A stretch of DNA of 64,000 nt from an uncultured Alistipes sp. (GCA_949286165.1 CASDZK010000062.1:24042-88041), one strand, 5' to 3'. Positions 1-8,591 are shown, numbered from the stretch's first letter. Numbers and translations: made by a program. Notes: a model not told the origin generated them from the letters alone.

Positions 1-1
1 C

Positions 2-406
2 CGGGTAGGGGCGGCTCGAAAACAGGTCAAACAGGTGGAAGCCTTTTCCGATAAGGCGGCTTCGGATATCGCGACGCTGGTGGAGAAAACGTATAACCGT
101 ATGGTTTCGTATGCCAGCCGGATTGCTTCTTACGAAGCGACTTTACGGTTCAACACGGAATATCTGCGCATTAAAAGCGTGGCTTTCAAGGAGGGAACCG
201 TACCTTCTTCCGATCTGGTGGATGCTTCGCTGGAACTGGCCCGTACGCGGATCGAACGTTTGCAAAACGTATATGAGTTCGACGTGGCTTTGGCCAAGCT
301 GATGGAGGTTTGCGGCATGGTCCCCGATTTCAGCGGGTTTGCCGCTATGCCGGGGTATCGGCCCGTTTATTACGATGCCGGGGCGACGGTAGGGTACAAT
401 GAATAA
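2..406 (+). CDS. TolC-family outer membrane efflux protein, C-terminal part (5' end outside window)
   Basis: The reading frame is open from the window edge, so the start lies upstream. The visible 134 or so residues are helical and Ala/Leu/Arg-rich. The stretch around VAFKEGTVPSSDLVDASLEL is the usual second-half TolC helix pattern in Bacteroidetes outer membrane factors. Such a protein forms the outer-membrane exit duct. It ends 15 bases before an HlyD-type adaptor gene on the same strand, which fits an export operon. The family call rests on this pattern and on the neighbours; the N-terminal half and signal peptide cannot be seen. Confidence 0.75.
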   Translation, partial: RVGAARKQVKQVEAFSDKAASDIATLVEKTYNRMVSYASRIASYEATLRFNTEYLRIKSVAFKEGTVPSSDLVDASLELARTRIERLQNVYEFDVALAKLMEVCGMVPDFSGFAAMPGYRPVYYDAGATVGYNE

Positions 407-421
407 ATTAATAACTGCTTT

Positions 422-1411
422 ATGAAAAAGAGAAATGTATTTCTGGCGATCGTGTTGATTTTCGTGGCCATATTGCTTCTGGCTTTCATTATATGGTATT
501 TGTCGCGTCCGCAACCTTTGATGTTGCAGGGCGAGGCTGTTGCCCGGTCGTATAAAGTGTCGTCGAAATTGACGGGACGCGTCGATTCGCTGACGGTCGA
601 GGTAGGCGATGTTTTGAAAAAGGGGGATTTCGTGTTCGCCATGTCCACGCCGGAAGTGGATGCAAAGCTGGTGCAGGCCGAAGCCATGCTTTCCGCTGCC
701 GACGCCCGGGACCGTATGGTCAATCGCGGTTTGCGTCCGCAGGAGATCGAGGCGGCGTTTAATCTGTGGCAAAAGGCGGAAGCCGGACTGAAGCTGGCGG
801 AAGTTACTTACCGAAGAATTAAGAATCTGTACGACGAAGGAGTCGTGCCTTCCCAGAATCTGGATGAGGCGCAGGCGAATCTGACGGCTATGCAAAATAC
901 GGCGTTAGCGGCTAAAGCTCAGTATATTATGGCGAAGGACGGTGCCCGGTACGAGGATAAACGGGCGGCGGCCGCTCTGGTCGAGCAAGCTGCCGGCGGA
1001 GTGGAAGAGGTAAAATCTTTTTTGAGCGACGCCTGGCAATATGCTCCGGTCAATGGCGAAGTGTCGTCCGTTATCGCCGAAGCGGGAGAATTGGTCGGGG
1101 CCGGATATCCGGTAGTGACTATGATCGATACGGACGATATTTGGCTGTCTTTCAATATCAAGGAGACGCTTTTGCCTAAAATTAGGAAGGATATGGTATT
1201 GAAAGTATATGTGCCTGCGCTTGACAGATCGTTGGACGTGAAAGTGACCTATATTTCGGTTCAGGCCGATTATGCTACTTGGAGCGCTACCCGTTCGTCG
1301 GGAGATTTCGACATTCGTACGTTCGAGGTGCGGATGTATCCGCTGACCCGGGAAGAGGGGTTGCGTCCCGGCATGACGGCTTTGTTGAATTGGAGCGAAT
1401 TGCCTGAGTAA
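422..1411 (+). CDS. HlyD-family periplasmic adaptor (membrane fusion protein)
   Basis: This 329-residue protein has one N-terminal membrane anchor (about residues 7-29) and then a periplasmic body. It has a biotinyl-lipoyl-like segment split around a long Ala/Glu-rich coiled coil (about 75-175) and a C-terminal beta-barrel region that includes GMTALLNW. It resembles EmrA/YbhG-type adaptors, which join an inner-membrane transporter to TolC. The upstream gene is the TolC protein, and two ABC-2 type permease genes follow 10 bases downstream, so the four genes probably form one export machine. The substrate is unknown. The ATG start at 422 gives the anchor at the expected place. Confidence 0.88.
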   Translation: MKKRNVFLAIVLIFVAILLLAFIIWYLSRPQPLMLQGEAVARSYKVSSKLTGRVDSLTVEVGDVLKKGDFVFAMSTPEVDAKLVQAEAMLSAADARDRMVNRGLRPQEIEAAFNLWQKAEAGLKLAEVTYRRIKNLYDEGVVPSQNLDEAQANLTAMQNTALAAKAQYIMAKDGARYEDKRAAAALVEQAAGGVEEVKSFLSDAWQYAPVNGEVSSVIAEAGELVGAGYPVVTMIDTDDIWLSFNIKETLLPKIRKDMVLKVYVPALDRSLDVKVTYISVQADYATWSATRSSGDFDIRTFEVRMYPLTREEGLRPGMTALLNWSELPE

Positions 1412-1421
1412 AGGGGTAATT

Positions 1422-2594
1422 ATGGTAAAAAGAGGGTTTATATTCACGTTGAAAAGAGAGCTTTTCAGGATGAGACGTTACAGGACTTTTTCGTTTTGTA
1501 TCGTCATGATTCCCGTATTGACCTTCCTTTTTCTGTCGATCGTGTTTTATAACGGGGTTCCCACGCATTTGCCCGTAGCGATACTCGATCAGGACCGAAC
1601 GCCGCTTTCCAGGCAATGTGCGCGAATGATCGACGCGGGGGAGCATACGTCGGTCCGTTATCAGATAACATCGCTTGAAGAGGGACGCCGTATGATTAAA
1701 AATGGCGAAGTCAGTGCGGTTGTCGTGTTTCCCCTGTATTTCGAACGGGATATTTATGCGAACCGTTCCGTGGAAGTTCCTGTTTTCGTGAATGGAACCA
1801 ACCTGTTGGTCAGTTCTTTGTTGCAGAAGGATATAAAAACGGCGGTATTGACGTTTTCGGCCGGTATAGAAATCAATAAACTGACGGCAACCGGAAAATC
1901 CGAATCCGAGGCGTACCAATTGTCTATGCCCGTCGCTTTGAAACAACATATTTTATTCAACCCTTATATCAGTTACGCTTATTATCTGTTGCCCGGATTT
2001 ATGCCTATGATGTTGCTTTTCTTCGTGATTCTTTCGTCGGTTTTTGCCATCGGCATCGAATTGAAGAAAGGAACGGCCCGTTACTGGCTTTCTTCGTCGG
2101 GATGGCGGATATTTACGGCGGTAACGGCTAAACTTCTGCCTTATACGTTGTTGTTTCTGGCCCTTGCTTTATTGATGAATGTCGTGATGTTCCGCTTTTT
2201 CGGAGTCCCGTTGCAGGGCAGCGTTCCTGTTTTGGCGGCGGCCAATGTTTTGTTCGTACTGGCTTATCAGTGGATGGGCGTCCTTTTCATCCTGTTGTTC
2301 GACAATTTGCGGTTGGCTCTTTCCATTGCTGCCGGTTATTCCGTGCTGGCATTTACTTTTTCCGGTCTGACTTTCCCGTTTATCGCGATGAATCCGGAAG
2401 TAGCTTTGCTGGGTAATTTGTTCCCGATGACTTTTTATATGAATACGTTTATGGATCAGGCCATGCGCGGCGCTCCGGTCGCTCATTCCGTTCCGTATTT
2501 GCTGACGCTTTGTTTGTTCATCTTTGTTCCGATGCTTTTTCTGAAACGATTGGGAAAATTGTGCCGGTATGAAAAATATTGGGGGAAAGCATGA
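1422..2594 (+). CDS. ABC-2 type transporter permease (YhhJ/YbhR-like), first of two
   Basis: This 390-residue membrane protein has the ABC2_membrane_3 layout: one N-terminal transmembrane helix (about residues 22-42), a periplasmic domain of about 130 residues containing the family pattern VAILDQDRTPLSRQ, then about five clustered helices from residue 185 to the end. Members form the membrane part of HlyD/TolC-linked exporters. The stop overlaps the start of a second, paralogous permease (ATGA). No ATP-binding subunit is visible in the operon section inside this window. The role in export is inferred from family and context. Confidence 0.85.
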   Translation: MVKRGFIFTLKRELFRMRRYRTFSFCIVMIPVLTFLFLSIVFYNGVPTHLPVAILDQDRTPLSRQCARMIDAGEHTSVRYQITSLEEGRRMIKNGEVSAVVVFPLYFERDIYANRSVEVPVFVNGTNLLVSSLLQKDIKTAVLTFSAGIEINKLTATGKSESEAYQLSMPVALKQHILFNPYISYAYYLLPGFMPMMLLFFVILSSVFAIGIELKKGTARYWLSSSGWRIFTAVTAKLLPYTLLFLALALLMNVVMFRFFGVPLQGSVPVLAAANVLFVLAYQWMGVLFILLFDNLRLALSIAAGYSVLAFTFSGLTFPFIAMNPEVALLGNLFPMTFYMNTFMDQAMRGAPVAHSVPYLLTLCLFIFVPMLFLKRLGKLCRYEKYWGKA

Positions 2595-3799
2595 TGAAAA
2601 AATGGGGTAAGGCATGCGGTTGTTTTTTCGATGTCGTAAAGAACGAATCGATTTTTATTCTGAAAGACGAGGGCGTGATGCTGATTCTTTTCGGGGCTAT
2701 TTTCATCTATTCCACCCTTTACTCTATGGCTTACCATAATCAAGTGGTACGTAACGAGCCTATTGCGGTGGTCGATTTGGACCGGACTCCCGCTTCCCGG
2801 GCTTTGATTCGGGCGGTGGATGCTACGCCACAGGTCCGGGTACGGTATGAAGTGCCCAGTCTGCACGAAGCCGAACGACTCTTTTTCGATAGGAAAATAT
2901 ACGGGTGCTTGTTGGTTCCGTATGATTATGAAAAGGATATCTTGTCGGGTCGTCAGGCTTTCGTAAGTATGTATGCCGATGCCGGATATTTTCTTATGTA
3001 CAAACAGATGTTGGCGGCGGCCAGCGATGTAGTCGAAGCGGAAAATGTCCGAATCGAGACGGCTGATTTCGTTTCTGCAGGGATGTCGGACGAAATGGCG
3101 GAGGCTTTGGCCGAACCGGTAGTTCCGGTGCCTGTCGTGCTGTACAATACGATAGAGGGATATGCTACTTTTGTTATGCCGGCCATTATGATTTTGATTT
3201 TGCAACAAGCCTTGCTGCTCAGTATCGGGATGATCGGAGGAACGTTCAGGGAACGTAAACTGTATTGTCGTCTGGTCGATGTCGATGGCAAACCCTATTC
3301 CGTATTTAACGTGGTTGTGGGTAAGGCTTTAGCCTATTTCCTGTTTTGTTTGTTGATTTGTATCGTGGTTTTCGGCATTTATTACAAACTTTTCCATTAT
3401 CCCGACCGTGGCGCTTTTGTCGAAGTGGCTTTGTTTTTTATACCTTATTTGTTATCGGTCATATTCCTTGCTTTGACTGTTTCCGCTTTGTTCCGTTATA
3501 GGGAAACCGCCGTGTTGGTATGGGTCGCCTGGTCCATTCCTTTTCTGTTGTTCAGCGGGGTTTCTTTCCCCAAAGAAGGAATGCCCGAATGGTTCTATAC
3601 TTTTGGGAAACTCATTCCCAGCAGCAATGCCATCGACGGCTTTATCCGTATGGAAGTCATGGGGGCTACTTTGGAAGAGGTATTTGAACAATATCGGATG
3701 CTTTGGATATTGACGGGTGTTTATTTTCTTTCGGCGATGATTGCTTTACAAATACGCCTTCGTCGGGAAATACCGGCCTGTTTCGGGGAAAAGTCGTAA
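2591..3799 (+). CDS. ABC-2 type transporter permease, second of two
   Basis: This 402-residue protein is a paralogue of the preceding permease, with the same plan: an N-terminal helix, a periplasmic domain with AVVDLDRTPASRALIRAVDA, and C-terminal membrane helices. I chose the ATG at 2591, which overlaps the previous stop as ATGA; the next codon but one is also ATG (2594). It probably forms a heterodimer with its neighbour and exports through HlyD and TolC. It is the last gene of the operon; beyond 3800 the composition turns AT-rich and no further partner gene follows. No ATPase domain is present in this protein. Confidence 0.85.
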   Translation: MMKKWGKACGCFFDVVKNESIFILKDEGVMLILFGAIFIYSTLYSMAYHNQVVRNEPIAVVDLDRTPASRALIRAVDATPQVRVRYEVPSLHEAERLFFDRKIYGCLLVPYDYEKDILSGRQAFVSMYADAGYFLMYKQMLAAASDVVEAENVRIETADFVSAGMSDEMAEALAEPVVPVPVVLYNTIEGYATFVMPAIMILILQQALLLSIGMIGGTFRERKLYCRLVDVDGKPYSVFNVVVGKALAYFLFCLLICIVVFGIYYKLFHYPDRGAFVEVALFFIPYLLSVIFLALTVSALFRYRETAVLVWVAWSIPFLLFSGVSFPKEGMPEWFYTFGKLIPSSNAIDGFIRMEVMGATLEEVFEQYRMLWILTGVYFLSAMIALQIRLRREIPACFGEKS

Positions 3800-3895
3800 A
3801 AAACGAATTTGGAACTTAGATGGTATGAGTGTATATTGTATTGATTATCATTATAATAAATGTTTGTCTTTTGTTTGGTAATGAAAAAGTAGTAT

Positions 3896-3915
3896 AACCT
3901 GAACTGTGTCAGGTT
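3896..3915. repeat. Inverted repeat upstream of the beta-lactamase gene
   Basis: AACCTGA and TCAGGTT form a perfect 7-bp inverted repeat around a 6-base spacer. It lies in the AT-rich gap between the export operon and the CfxA-like gene. It could be a terminator-like stem for the export operon or the edge of an inserted segment; no T-run decides this. Confidence 0.4.
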
Positions 3916-3991
3916 TGTTTACTGCCAACAAATCTGTTTGTAAATTCTTAGACAATCTATTTGTGAAAAATATATAAAAAACGATTCCGGC

Positions 3992-4023
3992 TTTATATAT
4001 TTTTCAGTAAATCTATACCTTTG
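3992..4023 (+). promoter_or_regulatory. Bacteroidetes-type promoter of the beta-lactamase gene
   Basis: A -7 element TACCTTTG (4016-4023) matches TAnnTTTG. A weaker -33 element, TTTA, lies about 20 bases upstream (3992-3995). Transcription would start near 4029, giving a leader of roughly 60 bases before the ATG at 4087. Confidence 0.6.
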
Positions 4024-4086
4024 CAGGCAATGTTAGAGATTTCTCAGAATGTTGTAGTGCACAACAGCATTAAATCGCATTAAAAT

Positions 4087-5031
4087 ATGAAAAAAATTCA
4101 AAAAAAGCATATAACCGTTTTGTGTATGGTTTTGGTCTGCGCCGTAGCCTTGATCTTATTATTGTTTCCCCAATCGGCAAAAAACGGCGATGGTAACATG
4201 TCATTGACCGATGTCTTGACCGATAGCATCTTCCGGATCGTCTCAACCTGTCCGGGCGAAATCGGAGTGGCTGTCATTATCAATAGTACTGATACCGTTA
4301 CCGTCAATAATAAGAGCGTTTATCCAATGATGAGTGTGTTCAAGGTTCATCAGGCATTGGCTATTTGCAACAAGTTTGACCAAGACGGACTTTCTCTTGA
4401 TACCTTATTGACTATCCAAAGGGAACAACTTGCCCCTATGACATGGAGTCCCATGATGAAAGAGCATTTGGAACCATCGATTACTTTGCCAATCAGAGAT
4501 TTATTGCGTTATACGCTTATTCAAAGCGACAACAATGCGAGCAATATCATGTTTGAGCGATTGGTTAATATTGCTGAAACAGATAGTTTCATAGCCACGC
4601 TTATTCCTCGTTCGAGTTTTCAGATAGCTTATACAGAATCAGAAATGGCTTCCGACCATGTTAAAGCCTATTCCAATTACACTTCCCCACTTGGAGCGGC
4701 AATTTTGATGGACAGGCTGTTTACCGATACCCTTGTAAGTCGGGAGAAACAAGACTTTATCATGAAATCTTTGGGCGAATGTACTACCGGCAAAGACCGT
4801 ATAGCAGCGCCGCTCCTTGGAAAGGAAGGGGTATTCATTGCCCACAAGACAGGTTCCGGTTATACCGATAACGGAGTTCTTGCAGCCCATAATGATGTTG
4901 CCTACATCTGTCTGCCCAACGGCGTACGTTACACATTGGCTGTATTTGTCAAAGATTTTAAAGGCAATGAATCACGAGCCTCACAAGTTGTAGCACATAT
5001 ATCTGCTACTGTGTATTCGTTATTAACATAA
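4087..5031 (+). CDS. cfxA-like: CfxA-type class A (extended-spectrum) beta-lactamase
   Basis: This 314-residue protein hydrolyses beta-lactams in the periplasm or as a membrane-anchored enzyme. It has an N-terminal hydrophobic segment (about residues 9-27), the active-site SVFK (83-86), the SDN-type loop QSDNNASN, the CfxA-style omega region YTESEMASDHVKAYSNYTSP and the HKTGSGY box. These are the CfxA hallmarks rather than those of CblA or CepA. From memory of CfxA (321 residues), this protein differs at many positions and lacks the last few residues, so it is a divergent member rather than CfxA1-3. Codon use is AT-richer than in the neighbours, suggesting transfer. No transposase, mobilisation gene or Tn4555-like gene lies beside it. 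Confidence 0.92.
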   Translation: MKKIQKKHITVLCMVLVCAVALILLLFPQSAKNGDGNMSLTDVLTDSIFRIVSTCPGEIGVAVIINSTDTVTVNNKSVYPMMSVFKVHQALAICNKFDQDGLSLDTLLTIQREQLAPMTWSPMMKEHLEPSITLPIRDLLRYTLIQSDNNASNIMFERLVNIAETDSFIATLIPRSSFQIAYTESEMASDHVKAYSNYTSPLGAAILMDRLFTDTLVSREKQDFIMKSLGECTTGKDRIAAPLLGKEGVFIAHKTGSGYTDNGVLAAHNDVAYICLPNGVRYTLAVFVKDFKGNESRASQVVAHISATVYSLLT

Positions 5032-5331
5032 ACCTTGGAACGTTCCTAAAGGATAATTCGTCGCTTCTGTTGGAAGTAAACGGAGTGTCCCCAAGGGGGG
5101 AATCCTGTTGGCCCATTGGGACTATGTTTTTTGTACCCCCAAAGCCTGTGGTGGTGTCGGCGTCTGTCTGTTGCCTTTCCCTTTCCCTTTTCGTTGACAC
5201 TGCATACTTTTTCTTGTCGGTTGGCAGGCAGGTCGGACATCCGACCTGCCTGCATATCCGATTTAAAAATTTTCCAGAAGATAAAATTACTTTTTAGTCA
5301 GTCTCTTTCGTGTAAAAACAGCTAATCTTGT
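5032..5331. other. Gene-poor flank of the beta-lactamase insert
   Basis: I can support no gene in these 300 bases. They contain a GGAACGTTCC palindrome just after the cfxA-like stop (5037-5046), pyrimidine-rich text around 5175-5195, and a strong 30-base palindrome (5224-5253, listed separately). A 64-codon open frame on the minus strand (5006-5200) has no recognisable family. The composition changes here back toward that of the chromosome, so the right edge of the insert probably lies in this gap. Confidence 0.45.
5224..5253. repeat. 30-base near-perfect palindrome (14-bp arms)
   Basis: GCAGGCAGGTCGGA and its exact reverse complement are separated by only two bases (CA). The stem is GC-rich and lies between the convergent cfxA-like gene and the esterase gene. 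It may be a bidirectional transcription stop or an element end; there is no T-run on either side to mark it as a classic intrinsic terminator. Confidence 0.7.
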
Positions 5332-7254
5332 TTATTCGCCGTTTATCAAAAAATGTACGATTCGGCAGGCGTTACCTTCGCTTTTATCATTCTTTTCGGC
5401 AACGGTACGGATGGTCAGCGTATGTTTTTTGTCTTTCAGATTGCTGCCCAAGACCAGATACCAAGGCAAATGCAACATTTGGCTCCATTGTGTGAACAGG
5501 TCTATTTTTTGAAAAGGAGCGCCGTCTATACTGTATTCGATAATTCCGGCGTCTTTCCCGGAAGTTACGCAGATTCCTATGGCGTTGCCTTTGAATGCGT
5601 ATTTCAGAAATTGACCGGGCTTCTCCGCAGTCAGCATCGGTACGTTCACGAATCCGTCGCGCGATCCCTGACCGTTGTCCGGCGAAAATTTTTCATGGTA
5701 AGTAAAGGTGCCTGTAGCGTCTTTGATGTCTCCGTACCGGCCGTTATCGAAACAGGCTTCGTCTATTTTCTTCGGCATAACGAACGGTGCGGGAGAAACA
5801 GCAGTTGTCCGGTTCCAAAGCGTATCCAATAATGTTTTTATGGAGCTGAAATAGATCTCCTGACCGTAAGGAGCCGGATGTAGATCTACGAAATCTTCGT
5901 TCCAGCGGAATTCCCCGTTTTTGATTCGATCGTACACTTCCCGTGCCAGATTGACGGTAGGAATGCCGTAATGGTCGGCCACCCGTTGGTGGTTTTCTAT
6001 TTCCTGCGGTTTTTCTCCCCGGTCGTAATCCCCGTTTTTATCGGGATCGGCGAAATACATGATAATAATATCCATGTTCGGATTGATCGTTTTGGCCCGA
6101 CGGACGATACCTTCCATCGCCCGGATCTGATCGGCTTGGGCGTATCCGTTCGTCCGGTCGTTCACTGCGGCTTCCAGAAACAGCAGGTCGGGCGTTTGCC
6201 GTTCTAAAATGTCGGTGTAGAAACGAAAGGCATGAGGAACGCTTCCTAAAGAAGGAATGCCTGCATTGACGAACGTCAGTTCCGCCTCCGGAAAGCGGGC
6301 TTGTATGTAGTCGCTTACCCGATTTCTCCAACCGTCCATGTGCGTAATGGAACCTCCGAAAAATACGACATTTCCTTTCTTCGTCCGTTCGAAAACGTTC
6401 TGGCAGTTCAACGGGCGGCTGTTTTCCGTATTATGGTAGTCTGAAGATCGGCAGGTCTTTTTTACGGGATAACTGTTGCGGTACATGAATTCGGCGATCT
6501 CTTCCACGCGGTCCAGATGATAGTGGTGTCCTTTCATGTTTTCGACGTTGAAACACCGTTTCATGGGAATAACGGTCATCGGACCGCCCTGGGCGATGTA
6601 TCTTTCGGCCAGTACCATCGTGTTTTCGGCGGGCGGGACGATCCGGTCCGTATTGGATATGGCGTGAAGGATGGGAACGCCTATCGCGGCCAGCCCCTGC
6701 AAATGGTCGATCGGGTTGTCGGAGTAATCCATGGCTTCTTCGTCGCTTCTGAAACCGTATTCCTTTTTCAACCCTTCCCATTCCGTGTCATAGCCCTCTT
6801 TCGGCCATGTGCGAAGATCGCAAACCGGCGATTCCGCATAGAGGCAGGCTACCCGGGTCGGATTCCTTTTCGCCCAGTTATGGACATACAGGCCGCCCCG
6901 GCTGACCCCCTCCAACACGACTTTGGAGGCTAAGTGCCGTTCATTGACCAGATAACTGTAAAAGCGATCCCAGATGTTCATGGCCCGCGGACTGCCGTAC
7001 ATGTCGTTGGTATTGATATAGGCTACATGGTATCCTTTCGCGACCAATATGGAATCCATGGAGGTATGCCAGTCGGGAAAGTGGGCCCGCCATATCCACG
7101 GATTACCGTCTAACGGCCGGTCGGGGACGATCAGAAAAGCTTCTCTTCCTTCGAATGTAAAGGTTTGCTTGCGGGAACGGTACCACGGCGTATCGGCGGC
7201 ATAAACCGTCGCTACGGAGAATAAAAACAGAAAAACGCAAAGTCTTTTGAGCAT
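5332..7254 (-). CDS. Secreted alpha/beta-hydrolase fused to SGNH (GDSL-type) esterase
   Basis: This 640-residue protein has a signal peptide (about 1-20). An alpha/beta-hydrolase domain (about 30-265) contains the nucleophile elbow GVSRGG (Ser118), a late acidic residue (NTDRIVPP) and a histidine near residue 243. An SGNH hydrolase domain follows, with block I GGSIT (Ser302), the block II pattern NAGIPSLGS (Asn330), block III AAVND (Asn365) and the block V pattern DLHP. A C-terminal beta-rich tail is probably carbohydrate-related. Two esterase folds in one chain suggest removal of ester groups such as acetyl from a polysaccharide. It lies 12 bases after an alginate-lyase-family gene in the same operon, which supports a role in uronate-polymer or decorated-glycan breakdown. 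The substrate is not known. Confidence 0.8.
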   Translation of the reverse strand: MLKRLCVFLFLFSVATVYAADTPWYRSRKQTFTFEGREAFLIVPDRPLDGNPWIWRAHFPDWHTSMDSILVAKGYHVAYINTNDMYGSPRAMNIWDRFYSYLVNERHLASKVVLEGVSRGGLYVHNWAKRNPTRVACLYAESPVCDLRTWPKEGYDTEWEGLKKEYGFRSDEEAMDYSDNPIDHLQGLAAIGVPILHAISNTDRIVPPAENTMVLAERYIAQGGPMTVIPMKRCFNVENMKGHHYHLDRVEEIAEFMYRNSYPVKKTCRSSDYHNTENSRPLNCQNVFERTKKGNVVFFGGSITHMDGWRNRVSDYIQARFPEAELTFVNAGIPSLGSVPHAFRFYTDILERQTPDLLFLEAAVNDRTNGYAQADQIRAMEGIVRRAKTINPNMDIIIMYFADPDKNGDYDRGEKPQEIENHQRVADHYGIPTVNLAREVYDRIKNGEFRWNEDFVDLHPAPYGQEIYFSSIKTLLDTLWNRTTAVSPAPFVMPKKIDEACFDNGRYGDIKDATGTFTYHEKFSPDNGQGSRDGFVNVPMLTAEKPGQFLKYAFKGNAIGICVTSGKDAGIIEYSIDGAPFQKIDLFTQWSQMLHLPWYLVLGSNLKDKKHTLTIRTVAEKNDKSEGNACRIVHFLINGE

Positions 7255-7266
7255 GAGTTTGGATTT

Positions 7267-8466
7267 TTATAAATATAGCAAAATGAAGAGATCGTCAGGC
7301 GTTTCCCGACTGTATTTTCGGCTTAGTTCGGCATAGCGTTCCGAAGGTTCGTATCGGGCGGCTCTGCGGAGTACCCGTGTGAGGGCTTGTTGTTCCGTTT
7401 CCCAGTTTTTGATTTGCTGAAAGGGAAATTCTTCGACGCTTTTTCCTAAATAGGGAGTCAGGTAGTCGATGGCTGCGGCAATAGATCGTCCGTCGCTGCT
7501 GGTCGTACCGTACAGATCGAATTTCCGGTGGCGGGCGAAATCGCACATGTCCAGCATGTGGGTAATGTTGAATACGGAATAGCCGAATCCGGTGGTTCGG
7601 GCCAGTTCGAGCGGTTGGCTGCCGTCCGGTTCGATTTGTCGGAACAACCGTTTCTCTGCGAAATTTCGTAACACGGAATCGGCCAATGTGTCGTTTCCTG
7701 CAAAAGCGGCGAATACGGCCAGTTGAACGTCGTATGCCAATCCGTGATTGTTTTTGGCGGCTCGTTCCGCTTGGCCGATTTCGCTTTGCACCATCCATCG
7801 GGAATAAGCGTCGAACCATTCTTGCAAAGCCTGCATGCGGGATTTGGAAAATTCCCCTTCCCGATCCAGCAACAGCACTGCATCGACGACGGGAATCAGC
7901 GAGTAGGTGTCGATGATGCCTTCCGCCCGGCCTTTCCCCTCGTTGTGTCCGGGAATGGTCTGTCCGTAATTCAGGTTCGGGTTCATGCGGGTTTCCGGAT
8001 TCAAGAACCACACGTCCAGCATCTCTTCCGCTTTTCGTGCGTATTGCGCGTTTCCCGTAAAGTAATAGGCCAGTGCCAGCCGGGAGATGCTGCTGCCCAG
8101 TCCTCCTAATTTTCCCCGGTCGAATTTATGGAGTTCCGGGTTGGAGTGTCCGTCTTTCCGGATATAGGGCAGTCCGTCGGGCGTGTCCGGATTCGGCCAC
8201 CAATAGCGCCCTAAGCTCATATAATCGTGTTTGTCGCCGCTGGGGGGCATCATGGGTTTGTCGATGACCGTCGCCGGTTTTTTTTGCAGCTCTTTTTCCG
8301 CGGCATCCGTCAATTGCCGCAAAGCCGTTGTATAGGTGGCATCGCCTTGCCTAATCGCTTTTTTCACGGCTTTCAGATGTTGCAGGTCCCATATCAGCGG
8401 TTGGGCGCGAAGTGCCGTCGCAAAGAAAAATGCCGATAGCAATAACAGTAATTTTCCGATTTTCAT
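7267..8466 (-). CDS. Alginate_lyase-family (PL5-like fold) secreted protein
   Basis: This 399-residue protein has a signal peptide (first about 20 residues, ending near ALRAQ). It has the alpha/alpha-barrel pattern of the Alginate_lyase Pfam family: KHDYMSLGRYWWPNPDTPDGLPYIRKDG, LNYGQTIPGHNEGKGRAEGIIDT and AKNNHGLAYDVQ, the last supplying the conserved NHG. Bacteroidetes members are often annotated as alginate lyase but few have been tested, so the polymer cut is uncertain. I chose the ATG at 8466 because the signal peptide starts there. A good promoter lies at 8494-8524. It is the first gene of a two-gene operon with the esterase fusion. Confidence 0.8.
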   Translation of the reverse strand: MKIGKLLLLLSAFFFATALRAQPLIWDLQHLKAVKKAIRQGDATYTTALRQLTDAAEKELQKKPATVIDKPMMPPSGDKHDYMSLGRYWWPNPDTPDGLPYIRKDGHSNPELHKFDRGKLGGLGSSISRLALAYYFTGNAQYARKAEEMLDVWFLNPETRMNPNLNYGQTIPGHNEGKGRAEGIIDTYSLIPVVDAVLLLDREGEFSKSRMQALQEWFDAYSRWMVQSEIGQAERAAKNNHGLAYDVQLAVFAAFAGNDTLADSVLRNFAEKRLFRQIEPDGSQPLELARTTGFGYSVFNITHMLDMCDFARHRKFDLYGTTSSDGRSIAAAIDYLTPYLGKSVEEFPFQQIKNWETEQQALTRVLRRAARYEPSERYAELSRKYSRETPDDLFILLYL

Positions 8467-8493
8467 GAAGATTGGGATTAGTAAATGATATTC

Positions 8494-8524
8494 CAAATAT
8501 AGTTAATTTCTTCCGGTTTGTAAA
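8494..8524 (-). promoter_or_regulatory. Promoter of the alginate-lyase-family/esterase operon
   Basis: On the minus strand, TATATTTG (8501-8494) matches TAnnTTTG, with TTTA 19 bases upstream (8524-8521) as a -33 element. The start of transcription would fall near 8488, about 20 bases before the ATG at 8466. Confidence 0.65.
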
Positions 8525-8548
8525 ATCCGGCCCGTTTCTTTACCTTTG
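8517..8548 (+). promoter_or_regulatory. Promoter of gmd-fcl
   Basis: TTTG (8517-8520), a 20-base spacer and TACCTTTG (8541-8548) match the Bacteroidetes consensus well. It is divergent from, and overlaps, the promoter of the lyase/esterase operon, so the two units share this short intergenic region. Confidence 0.7.
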
Positions 8549-8591
8549 TTAGTCCCGAATGGGAAAGAACGGTATTAAAACGGAACGAAGC

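Noticed and set aside
143..895. Long open frames on the strand opposite the HlyD gene and opposite many other genes (for example 16510-18723, 18936-20459, 53524-55218, 55392-57128)
   Set aside because: They mirror well-recognised genes on the other strand, lack conserved domains and have the His/Arg/Gln-rich make-up of antisense frames.
5006..5200. 64-codon minus-strand frame after the beta-lactamase gene
   Set aside because: No family recognised, it overlaps the cfxA-like 3' end and has no promoter; kept only as a note in the gap entry.
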